From CBFFRJ01 sp051486985 (GTDB taxonomy: Bacteria; Pseudomonadota; Gammaproteobacteria; Enterobacterales; Enterobacteriaceae): a stretch of DNA of 64,000 nucleotides. The stretch spans positions 62,001-126,000 of the forward strand of contig NZ_JAHVDV010000002.1 of the NCBI RefSeq assembly GCF_051486985.1, read 5' to 3'. Both the position numbers and the translations under genes were made by a program. Below the pieces are notes generated by a model. It made no database searches. It worked only from the letters and a program-made list of their open reading frames with translations, and was not told where the DNA came from. Each line of letters begins with the position of its first letter. Position 1 is the stretch's first letter. Shown here piece by piece: positions 25,782-34,886 of this stretch.

Positions 25782-25795
25782 AGTCAGGATAGCGG

Positions 25796-26734
25796 TTAGC
25801 GTACTAAAACCACCTCACCGTTGATCATGGAAAAGTAGGGGTTGTAGGTGTAGACCACTTTGCCTTCGGCATTTTTAAACCTCAGCGGAGAATTCTGGAA
25901 GAACCCGACACCCATGCGAAAAAGACGCCCTCCGCGATAGCGCATCAGGTCATATTTATCCCATTCGATATCTGCAGGCGTGAGTCGGGGATCGTTAACA
26001 TGCTCAGGCAAATCGGTTGAGAGGAAAATCATCTCCGGCGTCGTTCCTTCGGCTTTTGCCATCTCCTCATTTGAGATTTTCGCCGTGCGTTTCAGCCCCT
26101 GAATATCGCGATGCTTTATTTGCATCCAGATAGCGTCATAGGCCTGACGAATTTTGGGTAGATCCTTCTGCGTGACTGGCGTCGCCTTAACCCATGACCA
26201 CTCTGGTAGCAGGTCAGGCGTAACCACGCTCTGCATTTTATATAATCCGAAGTCTTTGTCTGATGTGGTATAGCCTTCTGTTACTTTCGCACCGTTCGCA
26301 TGATTTAGTGAATTAACCGCAGTCATTTCATTTTTATTATTCACGGTCAGGCGATAGTCAGCCAGCAGTACCGTGCCGCCAGGGGTTTCATTGGTGACAG
26401 TGACCTGGCATGAGGAGTCGGAAAATAACGACTGAGGATCACCGGCGTCCTGCGGCCCCATTAACAGCTCGATATCATTGTTACCCTTTTCCAGAAAGGC
26501 GGTCATTGTAAAGGCAGCGGAGATTGTGCCGTCATCATCGGTAGTATTATCAAACGCGGGCAGGTCATTCACCCTGAGGAGGCAAGTACTTTTGTTGGAC
26601 TGGAACGAGAAAAGATATTTCGCGTCAGTCAGGCTCTGCGAATGCGCTGAAAAAATCGTCAGGAAAAATACGCTGAAAATCATACCCCGGGGCAGATATC
26701 CGCCAGCGTGTTGCGCTCTTTTCAGGTTGGTCAT
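25796..26734 (-). CDS. Exported protein of unknown function, 312 aa
   Basis: Start chosen at ATG 26734 with AGGAG ten bases upstream, rather than 13 codons earlier. Hydrophobic signal segment at about 17-32 (GMIFSVFFLTIFSAHSQS). The mature part has three Cys, an Asp/Thr-rich early region (FDNTTDDDGTISAAF) with beta-strand character, and a C-terminal half rich in charged and aromatic residues (WDKYDLMRYRGGRLFRMGVGFF). I do not recognise a family. It is convergent with the LysR gene and has no obvious operon partner; the GT2 fusion gene lies upstream on the same strand but 265 bp away. Confidence 0.7.
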   Translation of the reverse strand: MTNLKRAQHAGGYLPRGMIFSVFFLTIFSAHSQSLTDAKYLFSFQSNKSTCLLRVNDLPAFDNTTDDDGTISAAFTMTAFLEKGNNDIELLMGPQDAGDPQSLFSDSSCQVTVTNETPGGTVLLADYRLTVNNKNEMTAVNSLNHANGAKVTEGYTTSDKDFGLYKMQSVVTPDLLPEWSWVKATPVTQKDLPKIRQAYDAIWMQIKHRDIQGLKRTAKISNEEMAKAEGTTPEMIFLSTDLPEHVNDPRLTPADIEWDKYDLMRYRGGRLFRMGVGFFQNSPLRFKNAEGKVVYTYNPYFSMINGEVVLVR

Positions 26735-26998
26735 GAATGTCTTGCTCCTTTTCTGCGCTGTCGCTTTATCCATTTTTGTGGCACAACAGGCCTGCTTATA
26801 CCGCTTTCACAGGCGTGAGTTCACTTTAACATGGCAAGGCCAGCCTAACCTTATTGAATGCACTGGAGCGGGTGTCGGAGGTCGTCTGGTATGTGCGCTA
26901 AGGATAAGCGCACATGGTTATTCATTATTACCGGAGGGGGCCGCAACGCGAGTGGCCAGGCCTGGTCGCACTTCTGGAATTAGCCTCATCTGGGGGGA

Positions 26999-28204
26999 TT
27001 AAAATTTTTTGCTGCGGAAGGTGGAAAACATCATCAGATATCGTTTGAGGTTACGCAGCGTCAGGAGTGTTAACAGGGTACGCGCGCCCATCTTTTTGTT
27101 GCGGATATAGTACAGCGTAAAAAGCTGATATTTTTTACTCGATGCGTCGAGTTTAGCTTTGTGTTTTCGGTAAAAATCCAGATAGCCCGCAAATTTACGC
27201 CCTGAAGCGGTGATGCGTACCTCGCCGTGATTGACATAGAGTACCTGGGTGATCGCGTCTACCTTAAAAGGGTCGCCGTATTTTTCGGCCAGTCGATAAA
27301 AGGCGTCATAATCCTGTGCAGCGGTCAGATTTTCATCAAACAGGATCTCCTGCAGGCGACTGGTTAAGGTCAGCATCTGATTACCTATAATATTTCGCTT
27401 ATCAAATAAGCGCTTTTTATAGGCCGGTTTCGGGTAGACCCGCAACTCCTCCAGTCTCTCATATCCTTTACTGTCACAAAGATAATCATCGGCATATATA
27501 AATCCGTGATGCTGAAGCTTATATTCAAAGGCAAGAAAAGATGACAGGCGCGTTGGCAGAAATTCATCATCATCATCGAGGCCCGTTATCATATAACCTC
27601 TGGCCATTCGTATTGCCTGATTCCGGACAGCACAGGCGCCTGAATTAAACGGATTACGAATATAGATAATGCGCGGATCGTTAAGATCGGTGATATACGC
27701 CTGCAGTGTTTCATAGGATAACGAGAAATCATCGATAATAATAAGTTCCCAGTTATCCATGTCCTGTTTCAGGACAGACTCTATTGCCCGGATAGTGAGC
27801 GCTTCACGATTCCAGGTCGGCATATAGACCGTGATGAGTGGCCGTGGCGGTAGCATTTCAGTGATGACGATATCCTTGTCCTTCAGGGCTTCAGCAGAAG
27901 GGACGGGCAGCACGTCACTTCCTGAAAAATCTACGCCAGTACAATCTGCAAGAGTAAATTTCGCCCCTTCGGTCTTACAGTGACTGAGGTTAGCGCCTTT
28001 AAGAGAGGCCCCTGAGAAATCAACATCACGGAGATCGCTAAATGAAAGATCGCTACCTGTTAAGTTTATATTTTGCAAGTTGAGTCCCCGCAGGTCCATA
28101 AATCGCAGGTCAGCGCCTGACATATCGGCCTGATATTTTGAGTTATTTAAACTATTTTGATGGTATTTCAGCAATTTTCTACGAAACGTGTTTTTGCTGT
28201 TCAT
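26999..28204 (-). CDS. Pentapeptide-repeat / GT2 glycosyltransferase fusion
   Basis: 401 residues. Residues ~24-105 are pentapeptide repeats of A(D/N)LxX type (YQADMSGADLRFMDLRGLNL, then LTGSDLSFSDLRDVDFSGAS and on). From ~123 a family 2 glycosyltransferase domain follows: PLITVYMPTWNREALTIRA, the nucleotide-site Asp pair in LIIIDDFS, the metal motif GLDDDDEFLP, and an acceptor-side AAQDYDAFYRL. The C-terminus is basic. Such GT2 enzymes decorate surface glycans or proteins from the cytosolic face. A pentapeptide domain on a GT2 is uncommon. It is AT-richer than the lap block. The upstream ribosome binding site is weak. Confidence 0.85.
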   Translation of the reverse strand: MNSKNTFRRKLLKYHQNSLNNSKYQADMSGADLRFMDLRGLNLQNINLTGSDLSFSDLRDVDFSGASLKGANLSHCKTEGAKFTLADCTGVDFSGSDVLPVPSAEALKDKDIVITEMLPPRPLITVYMPTWNREALTIRAIESVLKQDMDNWELIIIDDFSLSYETLQAYITDLNDPRIIYIRNPFNSGACAVRNQAIRMARGYMITGLDDDDEFLPTRLSSFLAFEYKLQHHGFIYADDYLCDSKGYERLEELRVYPKPAYKKRLFDKRNIIGNQMLTLTSRLQEILFDENLTAAQDYDAFYRLAEKYGDPFKVDAITQVLYVNHGEVRITASGRKFAGYLDFYRKHKAKLDASSKKYQLFTLYYIRNKKMGARTLLTLLTLRNLKRYLMMFSTFRSKKF

Positions 28205-28822
28205 GTCTGCTTACTTTTAGCATCGACAATAAATCAGGAGTGCAGTTAATCACTCTCTTCTTAAGGCCGCAACCTGGGCTGTTAATTTTCAGAAATACCT
28301 CAATAAAAATGCTCACATTAGGTTACATTTATTCAAGTGCTTGTCCCGTCAATACATTTCTCTTCGATGGGCAGGCTAACAGCGTTTTAGCGGAAAACGT
28401 TGAGCCAGAGACAGGCTGCCTTGTTGCCATGCATGGGCGGGTGACAACCCCTTATGGCCGGAGCATGAATACCCGCCCCTCAGAGTCTGATATTAACAGG
28501 CAGATGAAGTGCCCTGAAAACAGGACCAGATAAATAGCTCCCTGTTTACCATGAAATAGTGATTTTTAACCGGAAGGGGAATTATTCGTATTCAACATCA
28601 GGAGAGGTGCTTACAGGTAAATTGCCTGTATAAATTTTATTCTGACTAACATATATAATGCCAGCGGCTAAAATTTTAATTCATTGTTTTTATTGGTTAA
28701 AATTAAATTGTAAATTTACAAAATATATATGGATAAGTTGTATTTTCAATGTATCATTTGCCCGATTTTTAAAGGGCCGTTGGGTAAATTTTCCACGAAT
28801 CTGGTTCAATCACTGGTGAGCA
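28205..28822. other. 618-bp AT-rich gap between the GT2 gene and the FlhD-like gene
   Basis: Divergent promoter region. A 131-codon frame reaching from 28138 to 28533 overlaps the GT2 gene in antisense, lacks a ribosome binding site and is not protein-like. The right half (28660-28790) is very AT-rich and carries the palindrome at 28708-28721. No RNA gene was recognised. Confidence 0.4.
28708..28721. promoter_or_regulatory. Palindrome TTGTAAATTTACAA upstream of the FlhD-like gene
   Basis: A perfect 14-bp self-complementary site in an AT-rich stretch about 100 bp before the start at 28823. Shape and position suit an operator for a dimeric regulator, or a promoter element; binding is not shown. 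Confidence 0.3.
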
Positions 28823-29110
28823 ATGACAAACAAACGCACGGTTTTAGAAGATGTTCAGCAGTTTAATTTATCCTACCTCCTGCTTATCCAGAGGATTGCA
28901 AGCGAAACAGACTCTGATGTAACCACTATATCTGGCCTGAGTGAGGAAATGATAGCGGCAATTCAGTCGCTGGACTTACCGAAATTAGCATCGCTTGCCG
29001 AGACAAATCAGTTTCTCGTCAAACCTGCAGCAGGAATTATTAAAGATATATCTTTACCTTCTGGTTCAACTCAGTTGGATAAAGGCAGTGTATTCAATAA
29101 GTTTTTATAA
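28823..29110 (+). CDS. Orphan FlhD-like transcriptional regulator, 95 aa
   Basis: The first half resembles flagellar master regulator FlhD: FNLSYLLLIQR, then LSEEMIAAIQSLDLPKLASLAETNQ, matching the FlhD blocks INLSYLLLAQR and LTLPQMVKLAETNQ. E. coli FlhD is about 116 residues; this protein is shorter and its C-terminal ~30 residues differ. No flhC lies nearby, whereas true flhDC are adjacent. It probably modulates a surface or motility programme, perhaps by pairing with the chromosomal FlhC (inference). GGTGAG stands a few bases before the ATG. The surrounding DNA is AT-rich. Confidence 0.72.
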   Translation: MTNKRTVLEDVQQFNLSYLLLIQRIASETDSDVTTISGLSEEMIAAIQSLDLPKLASLAETNQFLVKPAAGIIKDISLPSGSTQLDKGSVFNKFL

Positions 29111-29229
29111 TGCTTTCTCTTTCTCTGGCTCCGCTTTAAGTGACATCACGTCTGTCACAGCGAATAAACGTGCCTGTTATTGACAACTATTCAGGCAGGT
29201 AAAACTCCTTTTTATGCCCCTCGCAACAG

Positions 29230-29277
29230 GTTGCCGGAAGGCTTATTGAGCAGGAAGCTCAAAGGCGAACCGGCAAC
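29230..29277. repeat. Nested inverted repeats downstream of the FlhD-like gene
   Basis: Outer arms GTTGCCGG (29230-29237) and CCGGCAAC (29270-29277) enclose inner arms TTGAGC (29246-29251) and GCTCAA (29257-29262). No T run follows. It might end the FlhD-like transcript or the convergent AraC transcript with help from Rho, or be a degenerate REP-like unit. Confidence 0.35.
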
Positions 29278-29344
29278 GGGTGACATTAGCGGTAAGCGCG
29301 CGGTTTGTCCGAAAAAGGGTGGTGATATGCAAGCGCCACCCGGA

Positions 29345-30112
29345 TCAATACTGACCTGGCGTTACCCCCATTACTGAACGGAATGCCGCTGAAAACGCAG
29401 CAGGAGATGAAAAGCCGAGTTGGTACGCAATCTGTTTAACGGGCACATCAGCAGAGAGCAGATCCAGCGAGGCATATATTCTGGCTCGCTGTTTCCATGT
29501 TCTGAAACTAAATCCCGTGTCACGTAAGAACAGCCGGGTAAAGGATCGCTCCGACATCGCAGCAAGGTCAGCCATATCCGTTAAAGATGTCTCCCATCGA
29601 TAGCTGTGCATCAGTGCTTTCGCAGCATGACACAGGCGCTCATCTTGCGGCATTGGCAGTTCGGCCGCTACCGTTGGGGCCTCGCTGAGAATTTCCAGTA
29701 ATAAAAGCAGCATTTTTCGCTTTAACGGGCCGTTATAGTCGTCTGTGAACAGATCCGCTATCAGGGTTTTTACCAGCGGCGTGGCGTTAATGATATGAAC
29801 CAGATGACTGCGGGTGAAATTTGCACATGCTGAAATCAGACTCTCACTCACATAAATGGCGCGTAATTCCGTTTGCGAAAGCAGCCTGTAGGAATGGATC
29901 ATCAAGGGCGGGATCCATAGCGCGCGCTGTGGAGGAATAACCCACCTTGCGTCTGTGGTTTCCACCAGCATCACTCCTCGGGTAGCAAATAAAAGCTGTC
30001 CTTCAAGATGATAGTGGGGCAGATCGACCTCTCCGCGCCGGTAAGAGATAGCCGTTGCTGACCAGCCTGTCGCTTCATCATGTCTTGGCGCTTTATCAAT
30101 GCTTACTGGCAT
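29345..30112 (-). CDS. AraC-family regulator with N-terminal cupin
   Basis: 255 residues from the ATG at 30112, supported by AGAGGG; the frame runs to 30226 but then overlaps the divergent gene, so an internal start is likely (30139 is the alternative). N-terminal cupin (YRRGEVDLPHYHLEGQLLF, VIPPQRALWIPP) and a C-terminal double helix-turn-helix of AraC type (LTDMADLAAMSERSFTRLF; VKQIAYQLGFSSPAAFSAAF). The family has YdeO/NimR-like drug or aromatic sensors. It diverges from the YfeJ-like amidotransferase gene and may control it or itself. Confidence 0.85.
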   Translation of the reverse strand: MPVSIDKAPRHDEATGWSATAISYRRGEVDLPHYHLEGQLLFATRGVMLVETTDARWVIPPQRALWIPPLMIHSYRLLSQTELRAIYVSESLISACANFTRSHLVHIINATPLVKTLIADLFTDDYNGPLKRKMLLLLLEILSEAPTVAAELPMPQDERLCHAAKALMHSYRWETSLTDMADLAAMSERSFTRLFLRDTGFSFRTWKQRARIYASLDLLSADVPVKQIAYQLGFSSPAAFSAAFRSVMGVTPGQY

Positions 30113-30225
30113 TTCAGATGTAACCCTCTTGTTTATCATGCTTTGGCTGCGGTTATCCGGCCAATGCCTTTGCGCCGTAACCCTACGCATAACGGAGTTG
30201 AGCACGTTTACAGGAGCATACGCCA

Positions 30226-30951
30226 ATGCGAGTACATTTTGTTGTGCATGAATATTTTGAAGCCCCCGGCGCTTACGAAACCTGGGCCAGGAGCCGGGGC
30301 CATGAGGTCACCTTTTCCCGTCTTTATGAAGGTCAAAAATTGCCCAGCGACGCAGGCGGCATCGATTTGCTGATCGTCATGGGCGGGCCGCAGGATCCCT
30401 CCGTTACCGTGGAAGAGTGCGCCCATTTTGATGCCAACGCAGAGCAGGCGCTTATTGCCTCAGCGGTACGCGCGGGAAAAGCCGTGATTGGGGTCTGTCT
30501 GGGAGCGCAGTTGACTGGCGAAGCGCTGGGTGCCCCTTTCGCCCATAGCCCTGAAAAAGAGATGGGTGCCTTTCCGGTTACGTTGACTGACAAAGGGGAG
30601 AGCCACGAGCTCTTTACACACGTCGGGAAGACCTTTATGGCAGGCCACTGGCATAATGATATGCCTGGGCTGACCCCTGAAGCCGAAATCATCGCCTGCA
30701 GCGAAGGGTGCCCGCGCCAGATAGTGGCTTATACCGATCGGGTGTTTGGTTTTCAGTGTCATATGGAATTCACGCCAGAGCTTGTGGAACTACTGATAGC
30801 GCAGTCTGAACAGGAGTTAAAGCGAGCGGGAAAATACCGTTTCGTTCAGACCCCGCAAGAACTGCGGGCGAATGATTATAGCGATATGAACCTGAAACTA
30901 CATACCTTTCTCGACAAGCTTGCTTCGCGCTATGCCCGGTTAGAGGGATGA
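30226..30951 (+). CDS. Class I glutamine amidotransferase-like protein (YfeJ type)
   Basis: 241 residues of the GMP-synthase-glutaminase-like family. The triad is complete: Cys91 in GVCLGAQ, His179 and Glu181 in FQCHMEF. An oxyanion strand appears as VMGGPQDPS. The length fits stand-alone YfeJ-like proteins of Salmonella and Enterobacter, whose amide acceptor is unclear. Ribosome binding site AGGAG ten bases before the ATG. It diverges from the AraC regulator. No ligase partner lies beside it, so it may act alone. Confidence 0.85.
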   Translation: MRVHFVVHEYFEAPGAYETWARSRGHEVTFSRLYEGQKLPSDAGGIDLLIVMGGPQDPSVTVEECAHFDANAEQALIASAVRAGKAVIGVCLGAQLTGEALGAPFAHSPEKEMGAFPVTLTDKGESHELFTHVGKTFMAGHWHNDMPGLTPEAEIIACSEGCPRQIVAYTDRVFGFQCHMEFTPELVELLIAQSEQELKRAGKYRFVQTPQELRANDYSDMNLKLHTFLDKLASRYARLEG

Positions 30952-31066
30952 TTTTCTAAACCTCAACCCAAAGGCATGGGTTATGCCCGCATCCGTAAAA
31001 TTTGAAGCACGCTGTTTAAGCAAGTGCGGTCAGACCATCATAATGATGCGGGTCCGGGTGTAGCGC

Positions 31067-31981
31067 TCACTTTTCCTCTTTCATCACCTCTTCAATAAGC
31101 CAGTCATGGAAAATTTTCACGTCGCGGCGTTCGCTGGTGTTGGGGGAGGTGACGATGTAGTACGCCCATTTTAACGGCCAGCGATGATCGGCGTGAAGCT
31201 GTATCAGCTGCCCTGTTTCGATATGCTGCTTTACCAACGCTTTGCGAACAATCGCCACACCACGACCGCTCAGGGCGGAAAGTATGACCGTGGAGGTTGA
31301 ATTGATATGTAGCCCGCTCTCTTGTGCCGCAGGCGCATTTACGGCTGTAAAGACCTCTTCCCACGTGGGGAAGCCGGCGCCAGGGTGGGGAGTATCATCG
31401 TGAATCAGCTTTTGTGTGGCGAGCCACTCGCCGCAGCTTATCTTCTCCGGCGGAGCAAGCCGCGGGCTACACACCAGAACAGCTTCTTCATCCATGAGCC
31501 AGGTTTTGTTCACGCCCTGCCAGTCTCCCTGACCGCAACGGATGCCGATATCCGCCTCGCCGTGAGAGACATCCATGATTTTTTCAGTCACGTTCAGTCG
31601 AAGATCAATATTGTCATGGGTTTCAGAAAATCGGTTCAGACGCTCCATCAACCAGTTCATTACCAGTACCTGAGAGGCGGTGATCACTACCACCGAGCGG
31701 GACCGGCGGCCGCGCAACTTATGCAGGCCTGCCTCAAGCTTATCCAGCCCGTTGGTAATGTCCTCAAGTGCATCCTGCGCCTCTTCCACCAGCGTCAGAC
31801 GTGCTTTACCTGAGCGGGTGCGATGAAGTAAGGGATGGCCCACCCACTCTTCAAGAGCGCGAACAAGCTGGCCTATTGCTGCAGGCGTAACGCCCAGTTC
31901 CTGCGCGGCGCCGGTAAAGCTGCCGTGGCGGGCTGTTGCCTCAAAAGCATGTAGCCATTTCAGTCGATTCAGGGAGCGCAT
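31067..31981 (-). CDS. LysR-family regulator (GcvA-like)
   Basis: 304 residues. Helix-turn-helix at the N-terminus (LKWLHAFEATARHGSFTGAA, then QELGVTPAAIGQLVRALEE) followed by an effector domain with the GcvA-like pattern (GEADIGIRCGQGDW; GVAIVRKALV). It diverges from the SDR/OsmC/MFS genes at 32158-34720 across a 176-bp gap and probably controls them. Its own paralogue at 34887 flanks the other side, so this three-gene set lies between two GcvA-like regulators. Confidence 0.88.
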   Translation of the reverse strand: MRSLNRLKWLHAFEATARHGSFTGAAQELGVTPAAIGQLVRALEEWVGHPLLHRTRSGKARLTLVEEAQDALEDITNGLDKLEAGLHKLRGRRSRSVVVITASQVLVMNWLMERLNRFSETHDNIDLRLNVTEKIMDVSHGEADIGIRCGQGDWQGVNKTWLMDEEAVLVCSPRLAPPEKISCGEWLATQKLIHDDTPHPGAGFPTWEEVFTAVNAPAAQESGLHINSTSTVILSALSGRGVAIVRKALVKQHIETGQLIQLHADHRWPLKWAYYIVTSPNTSERRDVKIFHDWLIEEVMKEEK

Positions 31982-32157
31982 ACCTGACCTCTTTTCTGTT
32001 CAGTGGCAGCCAGTATACGTCACGGAGATAGATTTTCTTTCTCGTCTCGCAATTTCTTCTCATTCGTCAGCCTTATAAGGGCGTGGCATCCTGCTTTCAC
32101 CCGATGAGCGAAACGCCGACTCATCTTGCGTAACTTTTGAATAAAACGAGGTTCATA

Positions 32158-32934
32158 ATGCGTGCATCTTTTAGCGGTAAAAAGCTGTTGGTCGTGGGCG
32201 GTACGAGTGGAATGGGTTTTGAAACGGCAAAACGTATTCTCGACAATGGCGGTAGCGTCGTTCTGGTCGGCAACCGCCAGGAGAAAGCGGAGCAGGCGCG
32301 TCAGGCGCTGGCCGGTGCCGGCGAGGTTTCTGTCATCGTCGCCGACCTGATGACGGAAGCGGGCATGCAGCATGTGGTGAACACCATTAATGCCGAGCAT
32401 AAAGATATCAGTCTGCTGGTTAATGCTGCGGGCGTCTTCTTCCCGAAAGCATTCACTGAACATGAAGCGGCGGATTATGACAGCTATATGAGCATTAACC
32501 GCGCCACTTTCTTTATTACCCGTGACGTGGTGCGCAACATGGTTGAGGCGGGTATTAAAGGCGCTATTGTCAACATTGGTTCAATGTGGGCGCAGCAGGC
32601 CATTGGCGCAACGCCATCTTCTGCCTATTCCATGGCAAAAGCGGGGCTGCATGCGTTGACCAAAAATCTGGCCATTGAGCTCGGCAGTAAAGGTATTCGG
32701 GTTAATGCCGTCTCTCCGGCCGTGGTACACACGCCCATTTATGAAGGCTTTATCCCTAAAGACGATGTGAAAGAGGTGATGAACAGCTTCGACAGCTTCC
32801 ACCCGATCGGTCGTGTGGGTACGCCTGGCGATATTGCGGAAACAGTCGTCTTCCTGCTGTCGGATAAGACCGACTGGGTGACTGGCGCCATCTGGGATAT
32901 TGATGGTGGTGTCATGGCCGGGCGTAACGCCTGA
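32158..32934 (+). CDS. Short-chain dehydrogenase/reductase
   Basis: 258 residues from ATG 32158 (GAGG six bases upstream), seven codons inside the open frame. Classical SDR: nucleotide motif GGTSGMG (14-20), NAAG (89-92), and catalytic Ser142, Tyr157, Lys161 in SSAYSMAK. Arg40 after the second strand (VGNRQEK) suggests NADP(H) use. C-terminal WDIDGGVMAGRNA is typical. It reduces or oxidises an unknown alcohol/carbonyl in the cytosol. First gene of a likely operon with OsmC and MFS genes. Confidence 0.9.
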   Translation: MRASFSGKKLLVVGGTSGMGFETAKRILDNGGSVVLVGNRQEKAEQARQALAGAGEVSVIVADLMTEAGMQHVVNTINAEHKDISLLVNAAGVFFPKAFTEHEAADYDSYMSINRATFFITRDVVRNMVEAGIKGAIVNIGSMWAQQAIGATPSSAYSMAKAGLHALTKNLAIELGSKGIRVNAVSPAVVHTPIYEGFIPKDDVKEVMNSFDSFHPIGRVGTPGDIAETVVFLLSDKTDWVTGAIWDIDGGVMAGRNA

Positions 32935-32977
32935 TGAAGACGCCGTGCAGGTAAAGGTGCACGGCACAGGAGAAAAG

Positions 32978-33460
32978 ATGGAAAGCGACGTTGCGAAGTA
33001 TGACATCGTAACAACGTGGCGTGGCGGCATGGCGAGTCAGACCCGCTGCCATTCCTGCATTGTCGGACAAACCCTGCAGCCCTCACACGGTCAGGTCATC
33101 CATGCCGATGAGCCTGAAGCGTTAGGGGGGAAAGGAGCGGCGCCGAGTCCTCAGGAGCTGCTGTTGGCGGCATTTAATGCCTGCATGACCGCGGCCTTCG
33201 TTCATGAGGCCAGTCGGGAGAATATAGTCCTGACATCCCTGGAAATTCAGACATGGGGTGAACTCAGTACAGGCATTCCGGCTGCTTCTTTGCCGCTTGC
33301 GGAAGAAGCGCCCGGCCGGGTTCAGTACATCATTCACGTAAGTGGGAACGGCAGCATCACACAGTATGAGCAGATTCATCGGCAAGTGATAAATCTTTCC
33401 CCTAACCGCTGGCTGCTGGCCCGGAATATGACGATTGAAGGAAATTTAATCGTGATCTGA
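32978..33460 (+). CDS. OsmC/Ohr-family protein
   Basis: 160 residues from ATG 32978, preceded by AGGAGAAAAG; the open frame begins earlier at 32900 inside the SDR gene. The family pattern is present: GGKGAAPSPQELLLAAFNACMTAAFVHEASR, read here in two halves, with one Cys in FNACMTAA, the position of the second redox Cys. The first Cys of OsmC/Ohr is not evident; early Cys residues lie in TRCHSC. It may act on organic hydroperoxides, or be a non-peroxidase relative. 43 bp after the SDR gene. Confidence 0.82.
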   Translation: MESDVAKYDIVTTWRGGMASQTRCHSCIVGQTLQPSHGQVIHADEPEALGGKGAAPSPQELLLAAFNACMTAAFVHEASRENIVLTSLEIQTWGELSTGIPAASLPLAEEAPGRVQYIIHVSGNGSITQYEQIHRQVINLSPNRWLLARNMTIEGNLIVI

Positions 33461-33523
33461 GCTGCCCCCCAATGAATACAGATTGTTCAGCGCGACTCAC
33501 AATACATCAGGAAAAGTAATCTC

Positions 33524-34720
33524 ATGACCGACGAATCAACGCTGTCTGTCGCAAAGCAGAATAATAATATCATTCGCCTGGCTTCAGCCCAGGCGTTAGC
33601 CGGAGCGAATTCGGTTGTTTTCTATGCCACCGGGGCAATTGTGGGAAACGCCCTTGCCCCGGATAGCTCACTGGCGACGCTACCTGTTACCATGTTTGTA
33701 ACAGGCATGGCGGCGTGTATTCTCCCGTTGGGTGCGCTTGCGAAAAAGTACGGACGCAAAACAGCGTTTATGACCGGAACCGGAACGGGGGTAATTACGG
33801 GCCTGACGGCTGCGCTTGCCGTGGTGCTGGGTTCATTCCTCCTGTTTTGTATCGCAGCCTTTCTCGGCGGGGCCTATGCCGCTGTCGCATTGAGTTTCCG
33901 TTTTGCGGCGACGGATGGCGTCAACGCAGCGCGTCGGGCGCGTGCGCTGTCGCTGGTGATGGGGGGCGGTGTGGCAGCCGGGGTTATTGGCCCCATGCTG
34001 GTAACAAGCACGATGCATCTCTGGCCGCCTCACACCTTTGCGATAACTTTCATCGCGCAATCTCTTGTCGCAGCCATTTCGGCATGGGTGCTCAAAGGCG
34101 TAATTCCCGTAGAGTCGGTTGTGGTTGAAAAAAAAGCCGGACGCCCGTTGGGAGAGATCATCCGCCAGCCGGGCTTTATGCGAACCGTGTTCAGTGGCGC
34201 AGTGACTTACATGGTCATGAATTTCCTGATGACGGCGGCCCCGCTGTCCATGCATATGCATGGCATCTCGCAGGAGGCTTCAAATCTTGGCATCCAATGG
34301 CATGTGATTGCGATGTACGGTCCCGGCTTCTTTACCGGCAGGCTCATTAACCGTTTTGGCGCTATGCGTATTGCCGCACTCGGACTCGTGGTGACGGCCG
34401 GGTCCGTGATGGCAGGGTTAAGCGGGACAGAGATTTTTCACTACTGGTTATCACTGATTTTACTGGGGATTGGCTGGAGCTTTGGTTTCATTGGCGCGTC
34501 GACAAAAATCATCGATTACCATCGCCCTGAAGAAAAGACCCAGGTGCAGTCGCTCAATGACTTTGTGGTATTTGGCGTGATGATTATTGGATCATTTTCG
34601 TCGGGGGCACTGCTCAATCTCTTTGGCTGGAATGCGGTGCTATGGGGATCGCTTGTCCCGGTCGGCCTCGCGTTTCTCAGTATTATTAAAAGTGGCAGGG
34701 CGACGAAAGCGCAGGGATAG
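33524..34720 (+). CDS. MFS transporter, 12 TM
   Basis: 398 residues with about twelve hydrophobic helices and the MFS loop motif GALAKKYGRKTAFMTG after helix 2. The central loop is short (VESVVVEKKAGRPLGEIIRQP). Related to YfcJ/drug-exporter-like MFS proteins; substrate unknown. AGGAAAAG precedes the ATG. It ends the SDR-OsmC-MFS set. Together with the two enzymes it suggests handling of an oxidised or electrophilic organic compound under LysR control (inference). Confidence 0.88.
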   Translation: MTDESTLSVAKQNNNIIRLASAQALAGANSVVFYATGAIVGNALAPDSSLATLPVTMFVTGMAACILPLGALAKKYGRKTAFMTGTGTGVITGLTAALAVVLGSFLLFCIAAFLGGAYAAVALSFRFAATDGVNAARRARALSLVMGGGVAAGVIGPMLVTSTMHLWPPHTFAITFIAQSLVAAISAWVLKGVIPVESVVVEKKAGRPLGEIIRQPGFMRTVFSGAVTYMVMNFLMTAAPLSMHMHGISQEASNLGIQWHVIAMYGPGFFTGRLINRFGAMRIAALGLVVTAGSVMAGLSGTEIFHYWLSLILLGIGWSFGFIGASTKIIDYHRPEEKTQVQSLNDFVVFGVMIIGSFSSGALLNLFGWNAVLWGSLVPVGLAFLSIIKSGRATKAQG

Positions 34721-34728
34721 CGCCGGTC

Positions 34729-34794
34729 AAACCGGACTTTTTGCAGGTCTGTTCACACATGCCCTTACAACGTGAAAGCGTGTAAGTCCGGTTT
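34729..34794. terminator. Inverted repeat between MFS and convergent LysR gene
   Basis: Arms AAACCGGACTT (34729-34739) and AAGTCCGGTTT (34784-34794) are perfect over 11 bp; the 44-base middle holds a second weaker hairpin (CTTAC-AACG with CGTGTAAG). No clean T run follows the outer stem, so termination is plausible but not certain. Confidence 0.45.
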
Positions 34795-34886
34795 GTTTCG
34801 CTACGGTTCAGACGTCTGGCTGGAAGCGCGTACTATGACTTAGCGTCAATCAGCGGGGAAACGCCTTTTGCTGCAGGCAGGCTTCA

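Noticed and set aside
28138..28533. 131-codon plus-strand frame
   Set aside because: Starts inside the antisense of the GT2 gene, no ribosome binding site and no domain pattern.
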